A DNA stretch of 64,000 nucleotides from Asterias rubens (lineage: Eukaryota; Echinodermata; Asteroidea; Forcipulatida; Asteriidae), in contig NC_047076.1 in assembly GCF_902459465.1 (NCBI RefSeq), forward strand, positions 6,518,146-6,582,145, written 5' to 3'. Below, piece by piece: positions 54,701 to 63,518 of this stretch. The first letter of the stretch is position 1, and every line of letters begins with the position of its first letter. The notes under the pieces were generated by a model. It made no database searches, was not told the DNA's origin, and saw only the letters and a program-made list of their open reading frames with translations. Both the position numbers and the translations under genes were made by a program.

Positions 54701-57700
54701 TTAGATTAATCACACATATAATCAGGGAGATTTTGAAGTTTGTTCATCAGAACATTCAAAGATTGGTTTCTTTTCAGGGAACTTTCTGCAGAATCAGGGC
54801 GAGTTGGCAGCACTGCTACAACTGTTGCTGTAGGACGTCCTATACTTTCATGAATGATGTTGATATTTTCTCAAATTGTGTCACCATTTTAGATGGAAGG
54901 AAATGTTTTTTGTGAGGACTAGCACTGATATAAACCTTTGTAATCAAAGAACTTTCAGAATGAAACTTTCTCAGTTTTTTTTAATTTCTTTTTTTAAATT
55001 ACGGAGTCTGTACTTTGTCGTCAAGTAACTAAGACCAATATTGCTCACTGTTGTTTGAACTCCTCGGAGCATGTGTTGGCTTTAGTCTGGATCTGTAAGA
55101 TGATCTCCTTCAGAGATGACGGATCGTCCTTCCGTAACATCAAGCCGGCATCTAGCAATGCAAGAAAACATTATAATCTACTTTTGTATTCATATTGGTA
55201 TTTATTGTCCAAACCAACAGCGGACGAATCGCAAATTACAGGAAAGGGAAAACAAAAAAATCTTTAAAATTACAATGATAGAAACAAAACACATGGAAGA
55301 ATGAACCAATTCCTTTAGGCCCCACAAACTTGTTACATTCTACAGAAGATTTCTTTATCCCTTTACCATTGAGCTTGTTTGTTTGTTCGTGTGTTGGGTT
55401 GTTTGTTTGTTTGTTTGTTCAGATGATCTTCCCATGAAGGGAACTCAGCAAACTCGCACAAGGAGGTATAAACACCAAGCTGGCAACAGCCAATCTCCGT
55501 CATACAAACATGGGTTTGGAAAAACAATGTAAAGTGGTTAATACAAAGTGAAACTTGCAGCCAAATATTATTTTGAAACATGTAGTTGGTGCTCTTACTT
55601 TTCAGGATCAGTAGCAGCATTTCAATGTCCCTCTCGGTGAAGCCGTCTACAAGTTTTCTTATAATGTCATACACCAACGTGCAATGAATCACCTGATATG
55701 AAACAGGAAAAATACTTCGCACATTTATTATTGTTTACATTTTTACTATATCTTTCCCTGTACGCATACAGTATGCAAGGTCAAAGGTCAGTTTGGCAGG
55801 TAATTGCCATGTTTTAAGGCTTCTAAATGTCAGTTTCTAAGGCTGTCTGGGAGTATTCACAAGCCTCAAAATGTGACGTAAGATATTCGGTCCAGCATTA
55901 GGGGAGGAGGGGAGGATGGTAACTTTCAGGGCCCAATTTCTTAAAGCTGTATAGCAGAAAAATTCGGACAAATTTCTTTGCTAAGCAAACTATGTAAACT
56001 GTATTGAATTGGTACCTACCCAGTTTCTGCTAAGCATGATTTTTTTTTGTGCTTAGTACTTTGTTGTGCTTACAGGCCTTATGAAACTGGGCCCATGTAA
56101 CATCAGGGGGACTACTTTAGTCACGCAACTATGTGAAATGCACGTCCCTAGTTCATGAAACTATACTTAGCTAGTATAGACATACATTTTGTATAAAAGA
56201 CCCGTTTACCAGCCGAAATGTTACCAACATATACACATCACTTGTGACTGGTACACTGCCCCAAGTCTCGCTCAGAGTATTAATAAATTTGGGCCCAGGA
56301 GGGAAAATTGGCTCACCTTGAAGTTGTAGAGATGCGTGAAGAGTAGGACAATGTTGTCGCAATGTTTACCGTCGCCGTAGTTACCACCTTGACTGTACAG
56401 CTCGTCCAGCTTGCAGGCAGCTGCTTGGATGAAGTGTGCCCCTGATATAGATTGTGACAAAAGATTAAATGGAGCGGTCTTGGACCCCTACTTTCATAGT
56501 TTTTTGGTTTTTTTTGTTCTTTTTTTTTGGGGGGGGGGATGGGTTGAGAACACCTTTATGTGTAATAAGCACTGTGTACTACATGTAGGTGTTTCCCACA
56601 GTCCCGAGGTTAAACAATCCCAAGGATTCAAACTCACAATTCTCTGTCACTTTAGAGGAGATGACTTACAACAAGATATATTACTCAGCCAATGTCATGG
56701 GCGAGAGTTATTACGGCGCGTCGTGGCCGAGCAGTCTAGTTTTCACTGGACCCAAGCTCTGGTGTTACCAGCAGCAGATTGTGGGTTAAAATCCCGGTCA
56801 TGACACTTGTGTCCTTGAGCAAGGCACTTAATCATAACTGCTTCGTAAAAAGTTAAGAAGGTATTGCACTCTATACTCTACAAGCCGGGCTCCTAGTAGA
56901 CATTACCCATGCCTACATCCTTACGGATTGTGAAGGGGGTATCTTTGTTTCAGCTCTAGCAGTAGGTGGCAAAGTGCCCCTGAAGTTTTAATCCCAAGAA
57001 GAGTCTTTGAAGGCTTAATGACAGCACAACAAACATAAACAGGTGTATTGGGGCAGTTGATTTGAGTTGAGGACACAAATCAGTTAAAGGCACTGTACAC
57101 GTTTGGTAATTGTCTAAGACCATTGTTCTCATTTGGTGTATCCTATAATAAGCATAAATTAACAAGTGTGAAAATTTGGGCTCAATTGGTCATCGAAGTT
57201 GCGAGAAAATGATGAAAGAAAAAACACCCTTGTTAGATGAATTTGTGTGCTCTCCGATAGGAATAAAAGACTTCTAGCTAGAAGTCTCTTAATATTTTAG
57301 TCAGAAATTACCTTTTTCTCAAAATCTACGTTACTTCAGAGAGTCGTTTCTCACAATGTTTTATACTATCAACAGCTCTCAAATGCTCATTACGGAGTCA
57401 GTTTTTAAGTTAATATTTGTTTTGAGTAATTACCAAACGTGTACCTTCCCTTTAAGTGTAGCCCTCATCTTGATGTGGCCGCCCGGCTTTGTAATGTGCT
57501 ACAGTATCTCATTAAAAAAAAACCTTTTTTTTTTAGAATAAACTCTGAAACATGGATCAAGATTTTAGGTTAGGAGGTATTTTGAAATTGGAGTGTCACT
57601 TATTATGTCCACATAAATAGACCTTACCCACTTCGTTTCCGATATTGGTGTTGAGTATGGCTAGCAACATGACGTGTTCCATGACAAGCCTCTCACCAGT

Positions 57701-60700
57701 AAGAATCAAATTAATGCAGGATTCCATTATCAGCTGGGTTAATAGCTCATTCATATCTGCATATTTGAATACATGAATAGTAAAATATTAAGGAATGTAG
57801 GAGTCCATTATCAGCGGGGTTAAGAGCTCATTCATATCTGCATATTAGAATACATGAATAATCAAATATTAAGGAATGTAGGAGTCCATAACCAGCGGGG
57901 TTAAGAGCTCATTCATATCTGCATATATATGAATACACAAATAATAAAATATTAAGGAATGTAGGAGTCCATATAATCAGCGGGTTTAATAGCTCATTCA
58001 TATCTGCATATATGAATACACAAATGAATACACAAATAAAAGAATATCAAGGTAAATAGGAGTCCCAGCTGGGTTGATAGCTCATTTATATCTGCATACA
58101 TATACATGAATAACTGAATATGCATATGTAGAAGTATGAAGTATACACATGTAGTAGTCCATAATCAGCTGGGTTCTACCTCATTTATATCAGAGTAAAT
58201 GAGCACATGAAAAGGGATTCCAGTGTAATGGAGACAGTCAAATGAAGACAAAGATAAGAAGAATTCAGTTGATGTAGGGGTATATATTTCAAAGTTTGTT
58301 GTGATATTTCTCCTTACCATTGCGGCTATTGACGAGGTACAATTCTTCAATCTGTCCACTGATAGACTGGACATTAGACTCACTCAATCTAGATTTTCAG
58401 AAAACACACAGAATATCACAATCATTAGTATTGATTTGAAACATTGGTCCAACTTCTGGTAGTGCAAAAGCCCCCACCCACCACTCCGATGGCCTAGCAA
58501 CGCCACTCAGCTGGGATGGACGAGTGCATCTCTGCCTCTTGATCGTTAGGCCAGCCCGCGATGCCGCGCACAAAATGCACCCAGCTGCAGGTGGTTTCAT
58601 TAACCATGACGAAACTTTTGAAGAAATAGAGGGAAACCAAGGACTAGAAGGTCTTGGGTTGGAACCGGACTGAAGCAAAATAAATTACCAAAACTCTACG
58701 CAACTATGCAGAAATTGCACTGTGTGATGGGAAACTTTTTCTTGCAGACCACGAAAAAAGATTAAACCTTTCAGCTGCTTACGAACAGACTGCTTACGAA
58801 GTCTGTCCAGTTGCTCCTGTTTCTGCTCGTCGTGCCCCATCATCTTGGCTCGTTTCTTGTGCAGTCAGAAGCAGCAGTGATTGGTCAATACACTAAAGGG
58901 GCGGAATTTAATTGCTTATACTATTCTATCAATCAAACCTTTGAGCAATTAGAAGCGGCAGTGATTTGTCAATACACCAAAGGGGCGGAACTTATTTGCT
59001 CAATCTAGTCTATCAATCAAACTCTTGTACAGTCAGAAGCAGCAGTGATTGGTCAATAAACTAAACAGGCGGGACTTAATTACTCAATCTATTCTATCAA
59101 CCCAACTCTTGTGCAGTCAGCAGCAACAAGGATTGGTCAACACACTTAAGGGGCGGAACTTTGTGGATCAATCAACTTTATCAACAAAAAACTTCACCTG
59201 TTGATTAAACCTTTCAGCTGCTTACGAAGTCTGTCCAGTTGCTCCTGTTTCTGCTCGTCGTGCCCCATCATCTTGGCTCGTTTCTGAGGCGGAATGTACG
59301 TCCCCGTCGCCTTTTTCTCCTCGCCGATCAAATTTCCGTACGGATCCATCTTCACTTCTGGTAGTTTCCGAGGCGTTTCCGTTTCCGAACCATCTTCAGG
59401 ATTGTTTTCTTCGAAATGTTTCCTTTTTGCCGACTTTTTGGAATTTTTCAAATCTTTGCTGGATTGCCCATTCTTGTCGAATGGTTTGTTTTTACTGTCA
59501 CTGTCAGACGTGACCTCAGCCTCCTCATTTTCTATTTCATCCTCATCAAAGTCGTCTCCGTCCCCGGAGAACCCCTGGTCATCTTCACTTTCATCACCTT
59601 CGCTACCATCCTCTATTCTGCTCCCAGCTTTGGAACTAGTGAATTTGGAATTTGTTGTGACTGTGCCTGAATGTGAGGAGTCCTCACTGTCTGCGTCACT
59701 ATCATCCCCACTGTCTGTATCACCTCTTGTGTCACCGTCTTGCATAATATCCTTCAGAAAGTCCTCCGAGTCAGCATTTACAAAATCCAAAAGGTCTGAT
59801 TTTTTCAAGTTGTAAAGGAAACAAATATAATGTGCAAAGATTAATCTGCACATCATGCTGAAATTTAACTTTAACCTATCTTCCATCTTTCATTTGCACT
59901 TCATTTAATTATATAGTCAACAAAGCATCATAAACATCACACAAACTCTTTGTTGAGAAGACAATGAACAAATTTCAGTTTTAGACGTGGGAGGAAATCC
60001 CCGATAGGGAAAACCCATAGCGTCAGGCAAGGACTGGAAAACCCAATCCACAAGCAATGCAATGGTCCGAGCTTAAACCAGGGTGAAAGGCAGAGACAGA
60101 TACCACTGAGCCAACCAGTGACTGCCTTGATTCACACATGATTTACAGAACAGAGGATCAAAACAATCCAAATTATAATCACTGACAGATTATTTAAAGT
60201 AAATATTTCAAGGATACAGTCCAGCCCATCTGCCTTGAAGATCGAGGGCGTAATCTTGGCTTTCGTCTTTCTATTCTTCTTAAAATTTAGCTCCTTCTCC
60301 AGCCTCTTGATTGTCTTCTCATCGTCCTTGTTAGCCTCAGCCAGCTCTTCCTCTCTCTTGGCTGCCTCCTGCTCCTGGGGTCACAAGTGATCAAACCATA
60401 GAGTTGTAGTTATCTTTAAAGGCACTTGACACTTTTGGTAATTGTCAAAGACCAGTATTTTCACTTAGTGTATTCCATGCATAAGATAACAAACCTGTGA
60501 AAATTTTGACTCAATTGGTGGTTGAAGTTGCAAGAGAATAATGAAAGAAAAACACCCTTGTCACACAAATATGTGTGCCTAAAAATGCTTCAGGCCTGAA
60601 GTCTTTTATTAGATTCAAACATTTTTATGAGAAATTACCTCTTTTAAAAAAACCATGTTACTTCTGAAAAGGGAACTATTTCGCCCAAAATGTTTTATAC

Positions 60701-62017
60701 TATCAACACGTCTCCGTAATTTTTGTTTATTTTGAAAAGAAACTTTGAGTATGGATCTTGTAGGAATTAGGGGAATGTTGGTTGGTTAGTAGGGTTTGCC
60801 CTTTAGTGACTGGCCAGCAGGGCCAGTTGGCTTGTCATTTCACCAGTCCATCAGCTTTGTTGATAGTCCATAGTTCGTATTAAATAGGGATACTTTTCTA
60901 AACTGAACTAGCCAGCCCAACCACTTGGAGAGAATTCTGACTGGTCCACAGGTGTTCAAACTGGCATTTGGCCAGCGGACCAGAATGCTGGGTTGGGAAA
61001 AATATCTCAAAAACAGTTTGAAAGACTGTCGTACTTCCTTCAGCTTCCTTGCTCTATTGATTTTCTTGCGTTTGTTTTTCTCCCTGTTCTTCCCTGGTAC
61101 CTCTGCATCGGTTGTCTGGAATAATCCTGGATGACCTCCGACCTTATCACTTGAGGTGCCCTGCATATAAAAACAAATAATTTAGTCCTGTTATCCTGTT
61201 TTGTTTTGTGTTGTAACGGGCATATCCGCTACAAGCCTCTGCTATTAGGATGATGTAATAAATGTTATATTGATTGATTGATTGATTGAAAGACTAGAGT
61301 ACAGGTTGGTAAATCAATAATAACATATTTTAAAACTTAGATAAGGCTGTCAAAATGTGTGGATTCAGCATAGCTTTACTGTTGCCATGAGTGTTGCTAA
61401 ATGCCATAGCTGTAGCACTCAATTCGGACGAAATCTATAATAGTACCATGATTCTGGCAAAAAAAAATTATACTTCCATCTGAACTACTATCTGAAAGTC
61501 CGGAAACAATATTGATACCGTGCATTTTTTCTGGACATTCCTTCAATGCACTTTGGTGGGTCATGGATCAGCTGAGTGGTGCTGCAGTGATTTGCTTGAA
61601 AGGTTACCAACATCTTATCTTAAAGTTTAGAAACATTTACAGTCTCCTGCTACCTCAGTTCCATTCTGTTTTGGTACTGGAACCTGTTCCAAAAATTACG
61701 GAACTGCCCAAGCCTACATTTGAAGTTTGGCAAGCAGCAAAACTTACCGGCTTCTTGGAATGGAGAGCAATCATCTTGGACTTCTTCTCCTGTTTTGCTT
61801 GCCTCCGCCTCTCCTTCCTTGACAGTCCTTGAGGGCCCTTGAACATGGATTCCCTAGGATCCACCTTAGCCCTGCTTTTGTTTTTATTGTTGGTCGTTTT
61901 CTTATTGCTCTCTGCTGTTTTCAGCATCATTTTGTGTACAGCAACCTTGGCGCGACTCAGGTTCTGGGGCCCTCTGTCTTGGCCTCCGGGCCCCCTTCCT
62001 CCTCCAGATGACTTCAT
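51483..62017 (-). CDS. nom1: NOM1, nucleolar MIF4G domain-containing protein 1, gene-level entry
   Basis: Fourteen exons: 62017-61748, 61160-61035, 60374-60218, 59795-59198, 58388-58318, 57756-57628, 56441-56317, 55692-55599, 55151-55049, 54531-54401, 53955-53702, 53402-53238, 52609-52478, 51779-51483. All junctions are GT-AG with agreeing phases: 883 codons plus stop, against about 860 in human. Seen: a Lys/Arg-rich N-terminus, an acidic Ser/Asp region, YIPPQKRAK before a MIF4G domain (about residues 375-565) and an MA3 domain (about 655-770). Known: NOM1 and yeast Sgd1 act in the nucleolus in 40S subunit assembly, with MIF4G contacting an RNA helicase of the eIF4A class. The start ATG at 62017 is the first in the exon. 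The gene is convergent with COBL. Confidence 0.96.
51990..52400. repeat. Family G units in NOM1 intron 13
   Basis: Three imperfect units with GAATGCATCTACACAGCACA, CAGTCAACCCTCCTACT, CTGACCATTCAATATCA and CTATGCCAGC, the last fused to GTTGCGCCACCCAACACCAC. It ends about 80 bp before exon 13. Confidence 0.65.
52478..52609 (-). CDS. nom1: NOM1 exon 13
   Basis: 44 codons, phase 0-0, residues 742-785: MAFQFAFWDKFKILSEMSNS and LALLLSQMLVSKAVAITVLK. This is the end of the MA3 domain (FQFSIWDKF in vertebrates). Confidence 0.95.
53238..53402 (-). CDS. nom1: NOM1 exon 12
   Basis: 55 codons, phase 0-0, residues 687-741. DYVDAFEKVLRLNIKGGQER, VVHVLINCCLQEATFNPYYA and KLCQYDRKYK form the core MA3 helices. 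Confidence 0.96.
53425..53620. repeat. Family G units in NOM1 intron 11
   Basis: GTCAACCCTCCTACTGTTTG, CATCCACTATGGTTTGA, AATGCATCTCCAAAGTACAT and AGTCAACCCTAATTC mark two imperfect units of the ~115 bp repeat. Confidence 0.6.
53702..53955 (-). CDS. nom1: NOM1 exon 11
   Basis: Residues 602-686. LRVSLENLLMAEEKGRWWII then GSSWAG is the invariant GRWWIVGSAW motif between MIF4G and MA3. RQQRMNTDLRKTIFSIVMTA opens MA3. Phase 1 to 0; an 87-codon open frame on the plus strand is its shadow. Confidence 0.97.
54401..54531 (-). CDS. nom1: NOM1 exon 10
   Basis: Residues 558-601: SRVKFMLETIYAIRNNNVRK then IPNYDPAQLDHMRKIL. It matches the RIRFMLETMLALKNND-RKIPGYDP motif closing MIF4G. Phase 2 to 1. Confidence 0.96.
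55049..55151 (-). CDS. nom1: NOM1 exon 9
   Basis: Residues 523-558: AGLMLRKDDPSSLKEIILQI then QTKANTCSEEFKQ. It matches the GFSLRKDDALSLKELI helix of MIF4G. Donor GTGAGC, phase 1 to 2. Confidence 0.95.
55599..55692 (-). CDS. nom1: NOM1 exon 8
   Basis: Residues 493-523: VIHCTLVYDIIRKLVDGFTE RDIEMLLLILK, a MIF4G HEAT-type helix pair. Donor GTAAGA. Confidence 0.96.
55929..56094. mobile_element. MITE family D, complete copy in NOM1 intron 7
   Basis: Ends GGGCCCAATTTCTTAAAGCT and GCCTTATGAAACTGGGCCC. Inside, TTTGCTAAGCAAA and CTGCTAAGCATGA give the usual hairpin words. 166 bp; the clearest member of the family here. A partial second copy lies at 56150-56297. Confidence 0.75.
56317..56441 (-). 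CDS. nom1: NOM1 exon 7
   Basis: Residues 451-492: AHFIQAAACKLDELYSQGGN then KHCDNIVLLFTHLYNFK, matching GAHFLEAVVRKFD...CDNLFTVIAHLYNF of vertebrate MIF4G. Confidence 0.96.
56715..56935 (+). mobile_element. tRNA-derived SINE (family S-b), copy 2, in NOM1 intron 6
   Basis: CGTGGCCGAGCAGTCTAG is an A box, GTGGGTTAAAATCCCGG a box B, followed by TCATGACACTTGTGTCCTTG AGCAAGGCACTTAATCATAA. The same head and tail define the copy at 23482. It is in reverse orientation to NOM1. Confidence 0.75.
57083..57456. mobile_element. MITE family A, subfamily B copy in NOM1 intron 6
   Basis: Ends TTAAAGGCACTGTACACGTT and ACGTGTACCTTCCCTTTAAG, with the central palindrome ACTTCTAGCTAGAAGT. Length ~374 bp. Confidence 0.85.
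57628..57756 (-). CDS. nom1: NOM1 exon 6
   Basis: Residues 408-450: MNELLTQLIMESCINLILTG and RLVMEHVMLLAILNTNIGNE, matching the vertebrate MEHVLLVSILHHTVGIEVG helix. Phase 1-1. Its 5' end (acceptor TATGCAG plus the first ~38 nt) is the founding unit of the tandem repeat that fills intron 5. Confidence 0.95.
57757..58205 (-). repeat. nom1: Tandem repeat of the exon 6 acceptor, five diverged copies
   Basis: Units of ~81-99 bp repeat a segment spanning the end of intron 5 and the start of exon 6. On the minus strand each reads TATGCAG|ATATGAATGAG then a close match to the exon 6 continuation. Would-be exon starts lie at 57837, 57918, 58003 and 58091. In the fifth copy (near 58190) the AG is lost. 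The first copy would hit a TAA after 16 codons, and none of the units carries the exon 6 donor. Confidence 0.85.
58318..58388 (-). CDS. nom1: NOM1 exon 5
   Basis: 71 bp, residues 384-408: LSESNVQSISGQIEELYLVN SRN, matching LSEPNMASISGQLEELYMAHSR at the start of MIF4G. Acceptor AAAATCTAG, donor GTAAGG. Confidence 0.95.
58760..58857 (-). pseudogene. Duplicated fragment of NOM1 exon 4 inside intron 4
   Basis: 98 bp nearly identical to the last 83 bp of the exon (59203-59285). The difference is a 15 nt insertion, itself a local duplication around ACAGACTGCTTACGAA. The copy ends where the original reads AACAG|GTGAAG, so the donor is missing and no acceptor precedes it. It cannot act as a normal exon. 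Confidence 0.9.
58853..59192. repeat. 84 bp minisatellite, four copies, in NOM1 intron 4
   Basis: Units start near 58853, 58939, 59023 and 59107. Each contains GTGCAGTCAGAAGCAGCAG, GATTGGTCAATACACTAAA, GGGGCGGAACTTAATT and TCTATCAATCAAAC. GATTGGTCAAT is an inverted CCAAT box and GGGGCGGAA a GC-box-like word, repeated with the unit. The array lies exactly between the duplicated exon fragment and exon 4. Confidence 0.85.
59198..59795 (-). CDS. nom1: NOM1 exon 4 (acidic region to MIF4G start)
   Basis: Residues 185-384. The split tyrosine codon at its start joins exon 3 to give DGLDYLLDFV. A long Asp/Glu/Ser-rich stretch follows, then SAKRKHFEENNPEDGSE, TGTYIPPQKRAKMMGHDEQK and LDRLRKQLKGLINR, which lead into MIF4G. 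The acidic stretch is typical of nucleolar proteins. A 173-codon open frame on the plus strand is its antisense shadow. Confidence 0.95.
59983..60124 (-). mobile_element. tRNA-derived SINE (family S-a), copy 3, in NOM1 intron 3
   Basis: Minus strand: GGTTGGCTCAGTGGTATC is an A box, CCTGGTTTAAGCTCGGACC a decayed box B, followed by GGGTTTTCCAGTCC, GGGTTTTCCCTAT and GGGGATTTCCTCCCACGTC. The tail equals that at 15894-16078. It lies in the same orientation as NOM1. Confidence 0.7.
60218..60374 (-). CDS. nom1: NOM1 exon 3
   Basis: Residues 133-185: EQEAAKREEELAEANKDDEK, TIKRLEKELNFKKNRKTK and SIFKADGLD. It matches the REIRKLERCLGLNKRKKK and FARDGLDYIL segments of vertebrate NOM1. Ends in phase 1 at GTATCC, and the split codon resolves to Tyr in exon 4. 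Confidence 0.94.
60415..60740. mobile_element. MITE family A, truncated copy in NOM1 intron 2
   Basis: The left end TTTAAAGGCACTTGACACTT TTGGTAATTG is intact. A distinct centre, TTCAGGCCTGAAGTCTTTTA, and the GTTTTATACTATCAACACG block follow, but the right end is lost near 60740. Confidence 0.75.
61035..61160 (-). CDS. nom1: NOM1 exon 2
   Basis: 42 codons, phase 0-0, residues 91-132: GTSSDKVGGHPGLFQTTDAE, then REKNKRKKINRARKLKE. A basic nucleolar-localisation-like segment. The donor GTACGA was chosen because it joins in phase 0 to EQEAAKREEE. An alternative GTACCA earlier in the exon would remove the basic run. Confidence 0.75.
61273..61292. repeat. (TTGA)n microsatellite in NOM1 intron 1
   Basis: About five tandem TTGA units. 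Confidence 0.8.
61748..62017 (-). CDS. nom1: NOM1 exon 1 (start exon)
   Basis: 90 codons: MKSSGGGRGPGGQDRGPQNL, SRAKVAVHKMML, and RKERRRQAKQEKKSK. Gly/Arg-rich start then Lys/Arg-rich sequence, as in vertebrate NOM1 (GGRGPRRGP; SRKELRKEKR). It ends at consensus donor GTAAGT. Confidence 0.93.
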
Positions 62018-62192
62018 TTTTAAAAATTTTTATTCACACCTAGCCTGCATTGTGCTGTTCGAGGAAAAACAGATGGAAAAATCAATGAACAAAGATTTTT
62101 AAAAAAGCTATAAACAGATTAAAAAAAACATTTATCTAAAAATAGCTTTATAAAAATGAAGTTATTAAAACTTTTGAAAGCAAAAAAAAGGA

Positions 62193-62316
62193 AAAGTTTC
62201 CGTATGGCGCCACCACTTTTTCATTCGAAATAAAATAATATAGTATCTAATTTACCTGATTGATATATCCCTTTTTGTAAAAATGAGTGAAAAAGTGGTG
62301 GCGCCATACGGAAAGT
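62193..62316. mobile_element. Hairpin MITE family H, copy 1
   Basis: Arms AGTTTCCGTATGGCGCCACC ACTTTTTCA and TGAAAAAGTGGTGGCGCCAT ACGGAAAGTT are almost perfect inverted repeats of ~30 bp around a 64 bp AT-rich loop. It lies 180 bp upstream of the NOM1 ATG, in the likely promoter region. Confidence 0.9.
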
Positions 62317-63518
62317 TATCCGCAAAAAATTACAAATTTGTCAGCCAAAATACCAGACAAGCAGCCAAAGATTAATAACATAATCATCAACAAACAAAGG
62401 TTTGAAAATGGCCTTGGTACCCTTTCAGTTGGCCTTGGTGCCCCTTTCTTTTCTGAAGCTAAGGTTGAGGCCGATCAGGTGATTGCATGTGTCCGCAGTG
62501 TGTTATGATCAGTTCCACACGTGTTCATCATGGCTCTATCATCGAGGGCTTTAACATGAACATGGTACAAGACATTGCTTGCGCTGGTAACTTTATAATC
62601 GTAATGAGAGTTCAACAATAACATTTTTTTGGCAAAGTACCAGCTCTGTGAATAAAATAGTGTGGTTCAAATACTGTGACGACGACATGCATGCAATGAA
62701 TGCTAGTCTTGATCAAAGACATTGTTGCGATCCGCCATCACGATCCGCTCCGCTATCGCGATCCGCTCCGCGCTACGTATGGTCAACTCAAAAGAACGTC
62801 TTGCAAGAAGACTAGATATTAGCAAGCTGGGCTCTATGCATGCTGTGTGTGTGTAACACAAAAATATTGACAGTGCCTTGCGCAAGTGGTAACCAGTGGT
62901 GGTGCGACAAATGGCTGCCCTCTGAAATGGGGAAAAGAGACAGAAAAAATGGAGGTAAGTCCATGGAAAGACGATCAATTGTTGCCAATTCAAGGCTGCT
63001 ATTTATACCCATAAATAATGGTTTTCGATGTTTTGCATAACAGTAATATCAGGCTTGTTTTTCCTCACGAACACGGATCGGGGATTGTGGTTCACAAGTT
63101 GTGATCAAAAGAGGGCGCTACAACCATAACTTTTATTTGGCTTGTGAAAAATAAATTAATAGGACCATGGAGCAATTGCTCCATGATAGGACTTACTTTC
63201 TGATCTGTCACCTAGCTCCACTTGTGTGGCCATACGTCCACATCATTTTCTCATGCAGCTAAGGAATAAACAAATTCTGGCGCCTTATCTATGAGCCACC
63301 CGGCATTATAAACCGGCTGAGAATGTGTTCACCTAACTTTACTTAATAGCTTGATTTGTGTGTATTGAAAAGTGAAACAAATAAAATTTTGAAAAGAAAT
63401 TTGTAACAATAACTTTGCTACCTTTCGCCGACTCTAATTTCATCGATTCGTGCACGGCGCAGCCATCTTGGAATATGACGTCATTGCCGAGCTGTGGGCC
63501 CGTGAGGGCGTGAATACA
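62317..63518. other. NOM1 5' flank / divergent region
   Basis: Contains a CpG-bearing 18-19 bp tandem (CGATCCGCTCCGCTATCG, about three units) at 62725-62775 and the candidate start exon at 62927. A perfect 20 bp palindrome lies at 63166-63185. Nothing else recognised. Confidence 0.4.
62927..62954 (+). CDS. Candidate first coding exon of a divergent gene
   Basis: ATG at 62927 encodes MGKRDRKNG and then a split Gly codon at a perfect donor GGAG|GTAAGT. A basic N-terminus followed by a consensus donor, 900 bp from and divergent to the NOM1 start, suggests a head-to-head gene whose body lies beyond the window. I do not recognise the protein. Against it, a short ATG (62911, stop after two sense codons) lies just upstream. 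Confidence 0.3.

Noticed and set aside
59294..59815. 173-codon Ser-rich open frame on the plus strand
   Set aside because: It is the complement of the acidic Ser/Asp-coding NOM1 exon 4; the bias of that exon suppresses stops on the other strand.
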